DNA of 55,008 nt from Treponema sp. Its GTDB lineage: Bacteria; Spirochaetota; Spirochaetia; Treponematales; Treponemataceae. Below, in pieces: positions 41,899-49,265 of the stretch (its first letter is position 1; each line of letters opens with the position of its first letter). The stretch covers positions 1 to 55,008 of the forward strand of contig JAGBXW010000097.1 in assembly GCA_017629095.1 (NCBI GenBank), read 5' to 3'. The translations under genes and the position numbers were made by a program. The notes beneath the pieces are model-generated. The model was given only the letters and a program-made list of their open reading frames with translations. It was not told the DNA's origin and did not search any database.

Positions 41899-43611
41899 AT
41901 GGAGCAGATGGAAGTGGAAAAGAATGTATCTAAGAAAGGGAACATTCAGACACAATTGCAGGAAGAGACACTCAAAAGTTTTGAGTCTCTTGAAGAAGGT
42001 CAATTAGTAGACGGTATCGTAGTTCAGGTTACCTCTGATTATGTTTATGTTGATGTAGGATGCAAGTCAGAAGGAATGATTTCTACTACAGAATTTACAG
42101 ACTTGCCAGAAGTAGGTGATACCGTTGCCGTTGTTCTTGAAAAGAAAGAAAATAAGCATGGTCATGTTGTAGTGTCCAAGCAGAAGGCTGATGTAAAGCA
42201 GCTTTGGAAGAACCTACGACAGGCATTGAATGATAAGACTCCTGTTGAAGGAACTATCGAAAAGGTTGTAAAGGGTGGTTTTGATGTAAACCTCGGTAGT
42301 GGCATCAAGGCATTCCTTCCTATCAGCCAGTCTGATAGTCAAAAAGTTGAAAAAGCAGAGAAATTACTGGGACTTACTGGTAAGTTCTATGTTGAGCGCC
42401 TCTATAGCGACAACAAGGCAAACGTAGTAGTAAACCGCCGTAAATATCTCGAAGAATCTATGGAAACAAACCGTGAGGCATTCTTTAACGAGATTTCCAT
42501 TGGAGATAGCGTAAAGGGAACAGTAAAGAGCTTCACTAGCTTTGGTGCCTTTATCGATTTGGGTGGTTTCGATGGATTGTTACACATCAATGACATGAGC
42601 TGGGGTCACGTAACTCGTCCTAAGGACTTTGTAAAGAAGGGCCAGGAAATTGAACTGAAGGTTATTCGTCTGGACCCAGAAGAGAAACGCATCAATCTTT
42701 CATTGAAGCATTTCAGCGAAGATCCATGGTTGCACTTTGAAGATAAGTACCATGTAAATGACGTAGTAAAGGGAACTGTTACTAAGCTCACTGACTTTGG
42801 TGCCTTCATCGAGTTGGAAGAAGGAATCGAAGGTTTGGCTCACATCAGCGAGTTCTCTTGGGTAAAGAAGATCAACAAGGCTTCTGACATGGTGAAGATT
42901 GGTGATGAAGTTGAGTGCATGGTTCTTGGTTATGATATCCAGGCTGGCCGTGTTTCCTTGGGATTGAAGCAGGTAACTGACAATCCTTGGAACTCCATTG
43001 CCGAAAAGTATCCTGTTGGAACACGTTTGACCAGAAAGGTTGTAAAGATTACCAATGCTGGTGCCTTCGTTGAGCTGGAAGAAGGAATTGATGGATTCCT
43101 CCATGCCGACGATCTTTCTTGGACAAAGAAGGTTAAGCATCCTGGTAGCGAATTGACTGTTGATCAGGAAATTGAAGTTATGGTTATCGAAAGTGATTCT
43201 GAAAACCATCGCATTCGTTTGGGTGTTAAGCAGCTTTCTGAAGATCCATGGCAGCAGTTCTGTGCAACTTACAAGCCAGGTTCAACTCTGGAAGGTGAGG
43301 TTGTATCTATTGCTGACTTCGGAATTTTCGTAAGAGCTCCTGGTGGAATCGAAGGATTGGTAAACAAGTCCAATCTGAGCGAAAGCCGTGAGGAAACCTT
43401 TGAAGAGGCTGTAAAGAAGTACAACATCGGAGACAAAATCAACGTATTCGTTGTAGATGTTAATCCAGAAAAGCAGAAGGCAGCCTTCTCCGTTAAGGAA
43501 TTCAAGAGAAAGCAGCAGAGAGATGAAATTTCTCAGTATATGTCTTCTGTAGATGATGGCAACGATGGTGCTTTTACTCTTGGAGATCTCCTCAAGAATA
43601 AGAATAACTAA
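41899..43611 (+). CDS. rpsA: 30S ribosomal protein S1
   Basis: S1 binds mRNA on the small subunit and helps initiate translation. The 570-residue protein contains six S1/OB-fold units; the repeated signature is visible several times (VKSFTSFGAFIDLGGFDGLLHI, here as SFGAFIDLGG-F-GLLH, then LTDFGAFIELEEGIEGLAHISE and ITNAGAFVELEEGIDGFLH). ATG 41899 follows cmk by nine bases in frame. A full-length six-domain S1 suits an organism that also translates messages with little or no leader, though that link is inference. Confidence 0.96.
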   Translation: MEQMEVEKNVSKKGNIQTQLQEETLKSFESLEEGQLVDGIVVQVTSDYVYVDVGCKSEGMISTTEFTDLPEVGDTVAVVLEKKENKHGHVVVSKQKADVKQLWKNLRQALNDKTPVEGTIEKVVKGGFDVNLGSGIKAFLPISQSDSQKVEKAEKLLGLTGKFYVERLYSDNKANVVVNRRKYLEESMETNREAFFNEISIGDSVKGTVKSFTSFGAFIDLGGFDGLLHINDMSWGHVTRPKDFVKKGQEIELKVIRLDPEEKRINLSLKHFSEDPWLHFEDKYHVNDVVKGTVTKLTDFGAFIELEEGIEGLAHISEFSWVKKINKASDMVKIGDEVECMVLGYDIQAGRVSLGLKQVTDNPWNSIAEKYPVGTRLTRKVVKITNAGAFVELEEGIDGFLHADDLSWTKKVKHPGSELTVDQEIEVMVIESDSENHRIRLGVKQLSEDPWQQFCATYKPGSTLEGEVVSIADFGIFVRAPGGIEGLVNKSNLSESREETFEEAVKKYNIGDKINVFVVDVNPEKQKAAFSVKEFKRKQQRDEISQYMSSVDDGNDGAFTLGDLLKNKNN

Positions 43612-43631
43612 AGAATGTTTCGGTGAGGGAC

Positions 43632-45176
43632 ATGGCTTGTGAGACTTTTGAAATAGACAGACTCAAAACCCTCATCGAAATTAATTCACTGATAAATTCT
43701 AATTATTCAGACTTTGACGCATTGTTGGTTTATATTCTTAAATCGGCAATGCGTCTTGTTGAATGTGAGTCATCATCCCTGTTTTTACCTAATCAGGGAA
43801 ATACTGTTTTAAATTTTAGGATAGCCTTAGGACCAGCAGGGGTACAGGCTATGACTATACCTGTTGATATTAACAATAGTATTGCTGGTTGGGTGTTTAG
43901 AAACAACAAAAGTCTTATTATTGATGATGTTCAGCAGGATCAGCGTTTTTTTGTAGCAGTTCAAGATAGAACTGGTTACAAAACTGAAAATATGATTTCG
44001 ATTCCCCTCAGAGTGAAAAATTCTTGTGTGGGTGTCATTCAGTTGCTGAACAAGATCAATGGGCAAAAATTCACAGAGTCAGATTTAGGCATCTTGGAAT
44101 TGTTGGGTGCTCAGGCTGGTATGGCCTATGAGGTGGCTGGTCAATTTAAGACTGTTCAGGACGAGAATAGTATATTACGGAGCAGAATGCAGTATGGTGA
44201 TGAATATCATACTTTTTTAGCACACAGTTCTGTAATGAAAGATTTAGTTAGTACCCTTGATGATGTTGCTCACACAAATATCTCCGTATTGATTCTTGGA
44301 GAAAGTGGGGTTGGCAAAGAATTGTTTGCAGAACAACTCCATCTTAAAAGCGACAGGGCAGGAAAACCCTTTGTTCGGGTGAATTGTGCTGCTCTCTCTC
44401 CGCAATTATTGGAAAGTGAGCTTTTTGGCCATGTAAAGGGTGCATTTACCAGCGCCGTCAGCGATAGGGTAGGGCGTTTTGAAATGGCCAACGGTGGAAC
44501 CATCTTTCTTGATGAGGTGGGAGAATTGCCCTTAGATTTGCAGGCAAAGCTCTTGCGGGTATTGCAGTCGAAATCCTTTGAAAAGGTTGGATCTAGTAAA
44601 ACCATTTCCGTTGACGTTCGGATTATTGCCGCCACGAATCGTGATTTGGAAGCTATGGTACAAGAAGGGACATTTCGTCAAGATTTGTATTATCGCTTGA
44701 ATGTTTTACTCTTGAATGTTCCCCCGCTACGAAATAGAAGAGAAGATATTGAGCCCTTGGCTCAGTTTTTTTGTCAAAAATTTAGTAGTGAGGTGAAAAA
44801 AAATTTTGTAGGTTTTTCTGAGGATGCTCTCGTGGCGTTGCATTCATATTATTGGCCAGGAAATGTTCGGGAATTGGAAAATACCATAGAACGAGCCTGT
44901 GTTTTAGGAAAACCACCTATTATTCGTGCAGATGATCTTCGTCTGCAAAATTGTTGTAGTTCTGAAAATACAACTGGAACGAAAACTGACCTTGTATATG
45001 ATCTTGATTTTACTGATGGAGACAGAACATTGAAGACTGCCATCAATAAATTCAAGAAGGCATATATTACCCAGATTCTTGATGAGACTTCATGGAATCA
45101 GACGGAAGCGGGTAAAATTTTAGGAATTCAGCGGACCTATGTCTCTCGTTTGTTAAACGAGCTACATATCCGTTAA
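43632..45176 (+). CDS. Sigma-54-dependent transcriptional activator with GAF domain
   Basis: A 514-residue enhancer-binding protein. Residues 15-160 form a GAF sensor domain. The AAA+ domain (about 195-425) has Walker A GESGVGKE, ELFGHVKGAFTSA, Walker B GTIFLDEVGELP, AATNRDLE and YYRLNV. The C-terminal Fis-type helix-turn-helix reads NQTEAGKILGIQRTYVSRLL. The sigma-54-contacting loop is GAFTSA rather than GAFTGA. ATG 43632 is chosen, but GTG 43623 is equally possible. It follows rpsA by 20 bases and should share its transcript. No sigma-54 promoter was recognised in the window, so its targets lie elsewhere. Confidence 0.92.
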   Translation: MACETFEIDRLKTLIEINSLINSNYSDFDALLVYILKSAMRLVECESSSLFLPNQGNTVLNFRIALGPAGVQAMTIPVDINNSIAGWVFRNNKSLIIDDVQQDQRFFVAVQDRTGYKTENMISIPLRVKNSCVGVIQLLNKINGQKFTESDLGILELLGAQAGMAYEVAGQFKTVQDENSILRSRMQYGDEYHTFLAHSSVMKDLVSTLDDVAHTNISVLILGESGVGKELFAEQLHLKSDRAGKPFVRVNCAALSPQLLESELFGHVKGAFTSAVSDRVGRFEMANGGTIFLDEVGELPLDLQAKLLRVLQSKSFEKVGSSKTISVDVRIIAATNRDLEAMVQEGTFRQDLYYRLNVLLLNVPPLRNRREDIEPLAQFFCQKFSSEVKKNFVGFSEDALVALHSYYWPGNVRELENTIERACVLGKPPIIRADDLRLQNCCSSENTTGTKTDLVYDLDFTDGDRTLKTAINKFKKAYITQILDETSWNQTEAGKILGIQRTYVSRLLNELHIR

Positions 45177-45191
45177 TGTTAAGGAGCATAT

Positions 45192-45869
45192 ATGGCTGAG
45201 AAGAATACAGAAGAAAAAAAGACTTTTGCAGACAATGCAAGTGGTTTTTTGACAAAGTATCGTGTTCTATTCATTGGAGTGATTATAGCACTTATTGTTG
45301 TAGCTATTGTGTGGGGGGGTATTTCTTCCATAACTACTTCATCCCACGAGAAGGGATTGAATCAGTTGGATAGTATTATCCATACCTTGTCAAAGGCTGA
45401 TGAAGCTTCTGTTGATACAGCCCGTGAAGTGGCCTTGCCTCAGGTGCTTGAATTGGCAGAAAAGAACAAGGGAAATATCGTTGGCTTGCGTTCAAGTATG
45501 GCTGCAGCTGAGATTTATTTTAGCCAGGAAAAGTGGAGTGAAGCTCGTGATTGCTGGTTGACTGCTGCTACAACAAAAAATGCTGGATATACTGCTCCTA
45601 TTTGTTACTATAACGCCGCAGTTTGTTCTGAGGAGCTTACTGAAGTTGACACTGCCATTGAGTATTATAAGTTTGCCCTTGCAAATGGTGATTGTGATTT
45701 TGAACCTCATATTCTCTTTAGTCTCGGTCGTTTGCAGGAAGGTAAGGGTGACTTTGTAGCTGCTGCTGAAAATTATTCTACCTTGAAGGATAAGTATCCT
45801 TCTGATTCTTGGACAAATTTGGCAGAATCTCGCCTTATTGCACTGAAGGCAGAGGGAAATATTCAGTAA
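45192..45869 (+). CDS. Single-pass membrane TPR protein (YfgM-like)
   Basis: A 225-residue protein with a short cytoplasmic N-terminus, one transmembrane helix (about residues 27-50: VLFIGVIIALIVVAIVWGGI) and a periplasmic region of TPR-like repeats (SSMAAAEIYFSQEKWSEARD, CYYNAAVCSEELTEVDTAIEYY, HILFSLGRLQEGKGDFVAAA). This plan resembles YfgM/BamD-type proteins that work with membrane-protein insertion, but homology is not established. AAGGAG precedes ATG 45192. It is the last gene of the cmk-rpsA operon. Confidence 0.72.
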   Translation: MAEKNTEEKKTFADNASGFLTKYRVLFIGVIIALIVVAIVWGGISSITTSSHEKGLNQLDSIIHTLSKADEASVDTAREVALPQVLELAEKNKGNIVGLRSSMAAAEIYFSQEKWSEARDCWLTAATTKNAGYTAPICYYNAAVCSEELTEVDTAIEYYKFALANGDCDFEPHILFSLGRLQEGKGDFVAAAENYSTLKDKYPSDSWTNLAESRLIALKAEGNIQ

Positions 45870-45918
45870 GAGACAGGGAATTTTTTATTTCCCAAGACAA
45901 AAGATTTTGTTTTATGTC

Positions 45919-45947
45919 TTGAAAAAAGAAAGCCAGCGAGATATTAT
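45919..45947 (+). promoter_or_regulatory. Promoter of the lipoprotein gene, leaderless geometry
   Basis: TTGAAA (45919-45924), a 17-base spacer and TATTAT (45942-45947) lie nine bases before ATG 45957. There is no ribosome binding site between. Confidence 0.65.
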
Positions 45948-45956
45948 CTATGTTGT

Positions 45957-46676
45957 ATGAAAAAAATATGGATGATATTCAGCTGGCTTTTTTTATTGCT
46001 GTTTTTTTCAGCTTGTGGCCTTGACACTTTTTATTATCTTAATCCTCCCATCTCCATGACCTTTATTGATGAGGCTTCCAGTTTGAGTAATGACCCCACA
46101 AAACAATTTGTCTCTTTTAAAACTGCTGTTAATGCTGATAGTGAAGATGTTTTTCAGGGTACATCGGTGTACTACAAGATTTTTAATAGCACAAGTCAAT
46201 TGTTATCAAATAAAACATCCATAGAAAATATTGATTCAGAATATACGAATCAGGGAATAGAACGGTTGATTAGTTGGGGGTATCAGCCCTTGACCACAGA
46301 TAAGGTAACCACAGCAAACCTTGTACCTGCTGGTGATGTAAAGGTGGTTTCTATCCGTCTGTATAACCAAACGCAAGATGGTACTGGAAAGTACGAGTAT
46401 CCTGCTGAGATTACCGTAGATGGTCAGAACATTGGAGTACCTGTACGGAGTGTGGAAGATAAAACCTTTTCTTTTAATCCCACGGCAGAGTCAAATTTAA
46501 TCTATTCCCTTCCTGTGGAGGGGCAGGAAGATGTAAGTTTTTCTGCTGGTGTTGGAACGGATACGTGGTATGTGGCTTTGTACGCTGTTTCCACAGGAAT
46601 GAGTCCTTCTCTTACACCAGTATATAGTCAGGCTGTATACCTTGGCTCCTTGTCTATTGTTCCGTCTTCTAATTAA
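45957..46676 (+). CDS. Predicted lipoprotein of unknown function
   Basis: A 239-residue protein with a lipoprotein signal: MKKIW, a hydrophobic core, and the lipobox FFSACG with Cys20 as the lipidation site. The mature part is beta-rich (LISWGYQPLTTDKVTT, VSIRLYNQTQDGTGKYEYPA) with no recognised family. It should be processed by Lgt, LspA and the Lnt encoded at 493. It is transcribed alone from the promoter at 45919-45947 and faces hslO tail to tail across a hairpin. Confidence 0.75.
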   Translation: MKKIWMIFSWLFLLLFFSACGLDTFYYLNPPISMTFIDEASSLSNDPTKQFVSFKTAVNADSEDVFQGTSVYYKIFNSTSQLLSNKTSIENIDSEYTNQGIERLISWGYQPLTTDKVTTANLVPAGDVKVVSIRLYNQTQDGTGKYEYPAEITVDGQNIGVPVRSVEDKTFSFNPTAESNLIYSLPVEGQEDVSFSAGVGTDTWYVALYAVSTGMSPSLTPVYSQAVYLGSLSIVPSSN

Positions 46677-46722
46677 AAAACTGGCTTGATATACATCAAA
46701 CCGTGATGTGTACCAAACCAGT
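46675..46722 (-). terminator. Rho-independent terminator of hslO
   Basis: Arms 46680-46698 and 46704-46722 pair over 19 positions with a few U-G wobbles around a five-base loop. The A-run 46675-46680 gives six Us at the 3' end of the minus-strand transcript. There is no T-run on the plus side, so it mainly serves hslO. Confidence 0.8.
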
Positions 46723-46754
46723 GATAAATGATTTCAGATTGCAGTTTTTTACTC

Positions 46755-47705
46755 TTACAATTCCTCAGTGGGAATGTGGTAGATACTGCCACAATTGTGA
46801 CAGACAATTTCCAGTGGGTTTGGCCCGTTCTTCTTCATATCTTCTACTTCATCTTGACCAAGATTTTTCACTGCTGAAAGGTATTTTTCTCGGGAGCAGG
46901 AGCAATCAAAGATAATGTCTCGCTCTAGGGCCACCGTGGGCTTAAAGTCACGGAAAAGACCGTAAATAATGTCATCACGATCGCCACCTTCTGAGAACCA
47001 TTGTCCATAGGATGGAGCTGCTTGGAAGGCATGCTCTACAGCTTCAGTAATTTCTGCTTCGTAGGCTTGACGTTCAGCAAGTTCTTTTCCGGTAAGTCCT
47101 CCCTGGGCAGGCATTTTTTGCAGGAACATTCCTCCTGCTCCAACCACCTGACCTTGGCGGTCAAACTGAATACTGGTGTTAAAGGCGGTGTAGATTTGCT
47201 CTGACTGGGCAAAGTACCAGGCTAAGTCTTGGGCAATATTGCGGTGAATGATTTCCACACTACCCACCTGGGGTTCCCGAGCACCTTCGTTAAATCGAGA
47301 AATGGTCAGGGTTCCTGGCCCAAAGAAGGGAGCTAAATCCCAGCTTTCTAAGGGCTGGGTAATGGGAATGGGATCTTGCAAAAGATAGCCACGAACAGAA
47401 CCAGAGCTATCGGCTTCTGTACAAAAGCCTGCAGCAGGACCGTTGGTGTCGTAACGGAAATTGACACGTCCCCGTCCCTTCATGGTGGGAATTAACAAAG
47501 CGGTGGACAAATAGGCTTGGCCAAGAACAAGTGTTTCTAAAATCCCCAGCTTGTGGTTTGCTCTCATTTGATTTATAAATCTTGTGCCATGGAAAAAGGC
47601 TCCACGATATAGTCCATCTGCCATAACAAAGACAGACATGCCATCCTTGTGGATGGAATCGAGATGTTGCAGCAAGTGCTGGTCAGTAATTTCAGCTTTA
47701 ATCAT
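46755..47705 (-). CDS. hslO: Redox-regulated chaperone Hsp33
   Basis: Hsp33 is a cytoplasmic holdase switched on by oxidation of four zinc-bound cysteines. The 316-residue protein shows TALLIPTMKGRGRVNFRYDT and GFCTEADSSGSVRGYL in the N-terminal domain. The C-terminal redox switch has C-S-C (FDCSCSREKYLSAV) and C-H-N-C (IVCHNCGSIYHI). It is slightly longer than the usual 290 residues. ATG 47705 lies six bases after a -10 box with no Shine-Dalgarno sequence, so the message is probably leaderless. Confidence 0.95.
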   Translation of the reverse strand: MIKAEITDQHLLQHLDSIHKDGMSVFVMADGLYRGAFFHGTRFINQMRANHKLGILETLVLGQAYLSTALLIPTMKGRGRVNFRYDTNGPAAGFCTEADSSGSVRGYLLQDPIPITQPLESWDLAPFFGPGTLTISRFNEGAREPQVGSVEIIHRNIAQDLAWYFAQSEQIYTAFNTSIQFDRQGQVVGAGGMFLQKMPAQGGLTGKELAERQAYEAEITEAVEHAFQAAPSYGQWFSEGGDRDDIIYGLFRDFKPTVALERDIIFDCSCSREKYLSAVKNLGQDEVEDMKKNGPNPLEIVCHNCGSIYHIPTEEL

Positions 47706-47711
47706 ACTACT

Positions 47712-47740
47712 ACTATACTAATTTTTTTTATTGACTTCAA
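47712..47740 (-). promoter_or_regulatory. Promoter of hslO, leaderless geometry
   Basis: On the minus strand TTGAAG (47740-47735), a 17-base spacer and TATAGT (47717-47712) are followed by six bases and ATG 47705. Transcription should begin at or next to the start codon. Confidence 0.68.
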
Positions 47741-47749
47741 TTATCTTCC

Positions 47750-47778
47750 TTGACTTCACCCATCTTTCCTACTATGCT
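47750..47778 (+). promoter_or_regulatory. Promoter of the RRM protein gene
   Basis: TTGACT (47750-47755), a 17-base spacer and TATGCT (47773-47778) predict a start near 47785 and a leader of about 48 bases. A second TTGACTTCA copy at 47731 lies 19 bases upstream, inside the divergent hslO promoter. Confidence 0.65.
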
Positions 47779-47833
47779 TAAATAGTCAAGTCCCTGTGAA
47801 AAGATTGGCGGGATGTTTGGCAAAGGATTATGC

Positions 47834-48235
47834 ATGTCTAAGAAAATTTATGTTGGAAATCTTAGTTTTAGAACAACTGAAGATGGGCTTTGTTCAGTCT
47901 TTGCTCAGTTTGGTACCGTTATTTCTACCCAGGTGATTCGTGATAGATTTACCGACCAGTCCCGTGGATTTGGCTTTGTGGAAATGGAACAAGATGAAGC
48001 TGCAGATGAGGCCATTGCTACCTTGAATGGTCAAATGATTGATGGGCGGAGAGTTCGGGTAAATGCAGCCGAGGAAAAGCCTGTTGGCTTTAATCGAGAA
48101 CGGGGAGAACATCGCTCTTCCTTTAACAGAGGAGAGCGACCACGGCGAGAGGGACAGCGGGGAGAGCTGCGGGAAGTTCGTTCACCAAGAAATTCCTCTC
48201 GGTCACAGCGGGATTCCTGGGATTATTCTTACTAA
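47834..48235 (+). CDS. RRM-domain RNA-binding protein
   Basis: A 133-residue protein with one RNA recognition motif (residues 1-80): RNP2 is KIYVGNLSF and RNP1 is RGFGFVEME, both with the stacking aromatics. The C-terminal 50 residues are Arg/Ser/Gly-rich and basic, as in bacterial Rbp proteins with RGG-like tails. ATG 47834 is preferred over 47813 because AAAGGA lies six bases upstream and MSKKIYVGNL is the normal family start. Bacterial RRM proteins are linked to RNA structure or cold adaptation; the targets here are unknown. Confidence 0.9.
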   Translation: MSKKIYVGNLSFRTTEDGLCSVFAQFGTVISTQVIRDRFTDQSRGFGFVEMEQDEAADEAIATLNGQMIDGRRVRVNAAEEKPVGFNRERGEHRSSFNRGERPRREGQRGELREVRSPRNSSRSQRDSWDYSY

Positions 48236-48302
48236 TTTTATTCAGTCTGAAAAACTTAATTCAGTTTCTTTCCAGTGAGGTAGTGTCTCTTGGGGGAAAG
48301 GA

Positions 48303-48358
48303 AAAGGTCGGTGGGAATTGAAGGTTTGGGCATCCTTCAATTTAACCGACCTTTCATT
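48303..48358 (+). terminator. Long two-part hairpin after the RRM gene
   Basis: The outer arms AAAGGTCGGT (48303-48312) and ACCGACCTTT (48345-48354) pair perfectly. The inner arms AATTGAAGG (48316-48324) and CCTTCAATT (48334-48342) also pair perfectly around a nine-base loop. The trailing T-run is short (CTTTC), so termination is plausible but a different structural role is possible. Confidence 0.5.
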
Positions 48359-48367
48359 ATATCTCCC

Positions 48368-48396
48368 TTGCGTTGGGGCTTTCTTTTTATTATAGT
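48368..48396 (+). promoter_or_regulatory. Promoter of the DUF368 gene, leaderless geometry
   Basis: TTGCGT (48368-48373), a 17-base spacer and TATAGT (48391-48396) are followed by six bases and ATG 48403. The box and the six-base spacing match the hslo promoter exactly at the -10 side. No ribosome binding site is present. Confidence 0.7.
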
Positions 48397-48402
48397 TAAA
48401 AT

Positions 48403-49251
48403 ATGGATTTTATTAAGCTTATAGTTATTGGAGTTATTCTTGGAGTGGCAAATGTGATTCCCGGTGTTTCTGGAGGAACCCTTGCCGTTGTTTTTAACAT
48501 TTACGACAGGCTTATTTCTGTTATAACCTTAAATGTAAAAAAGATTTTTTCTGAGTGGAAATTCATCCTGCCCTTGGTAGTGGGCATGGGACTGGGAATT
48601 ATCTTGTTCAGTAAGGCCATTACCTTTCTTTTTGAACATTATCCTGTGCAGACAAACTGGTTTTTTATCGGCATTATTCTGGGAAGCATTCCCATGATTA
48701 TAAAGCGATTGTTGGTTGCCAGTAAAAATAGTGCCAAAGGGTCCGAAAAAAAGGTGGTGCCTGTTTCTGCCATTGTCTGTGGTGTGGTGGCTTTAGGAAT
48801 AATGGCAATCATGACTTACGCCAATGTGGCTGAAAGTGGTGCTCCCATTCAAACTGAACTGACACCAGTGCTGGCAGTAAAGCTTTTTATTGGGCTGGCT
48901 TGTGCTACTATTGCCATGATTATTCCTGGAATTTCTGGCTCTTTTTTGATGCTGGTGGTGGGAATTTATAGCACGATAATTGCAGCAATTTCTGACTTTA
49001 ACATTCCCCTGTTGATTCCTGCTGTGATTGGTGGGGTGATTGGCCTTTTAGGTGGAGCAAAACTGGTGCGTTTCCTTATGGCAAAGGTTCCTGCCCAAAC
49101 TTATGGTGCAATTATGGGATTGGTGCTGGGCTCTATTTTGGTGATTTTCCCCGGCTTTGGTGGTTTTGCAACCTTGGCCACCTCCCTCCTTGCTGCGGCA
49201 GTGGGCTTTGTGGTGTCCTTTTTTGCAGGCCGAGAAAAGATTGAAGGATAG
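48403..49251 (+). CDS. DUF368 membrane protein, putative undecaprenyl-phosphate transporter
   Basis: A 282-residue polytopic membrane protein with about eight hydrophobic segments. It carries the DUF368 signature near the N-terminus (ANVIPGVSGGTLAVVFNIY) and the pseudo-symmetric repeat IIPGISGSFLMLVVGIY in the second half. DUF368 proteins (PopT group) have been implicated in returning undecaprenyl phosphate across the membrane for wall and glycan synthesis. The gene is monocistronic and converges with the peptidase gene, with 14 bases between stops. Confidence 0.88.
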   Translation: MDFIKLIVIGVILGVANVIPGVSGGTLAVVFNIYDRLISVITLNVKKIFSEWKFILPLVVGMGLGIILFSKAITFLFEHYPVQTNWFFIGIILGSIPMIIKRLLVASKNSAKGSEKKVVPVSAIVCGVVALGIMAIMTYANVAESGAPIQTELTPVLAVKLFIGLACATIAMIIPGISGSFLMLVVGIYSTIIAAISDFNIPLLIPAVIGGVIGLLGGAKLVRFLMAKVPAQTYGAIMGLVLGSILVIFPGFGGFATLATSLLAAAVGFVVSFFAGREKIEG

Positions 49252-49265
49252 ATTGATTTTATAGC

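Noticed and set aside
45870..45925. Hairpins GGGAATTTTTTATTTCCC and AAGACA...TGTCTT after the 45192 gene
   Set aside because: Stems are short or A/T-rich, and no T-run follows on the plus strand; a terminator is possible but not supported.
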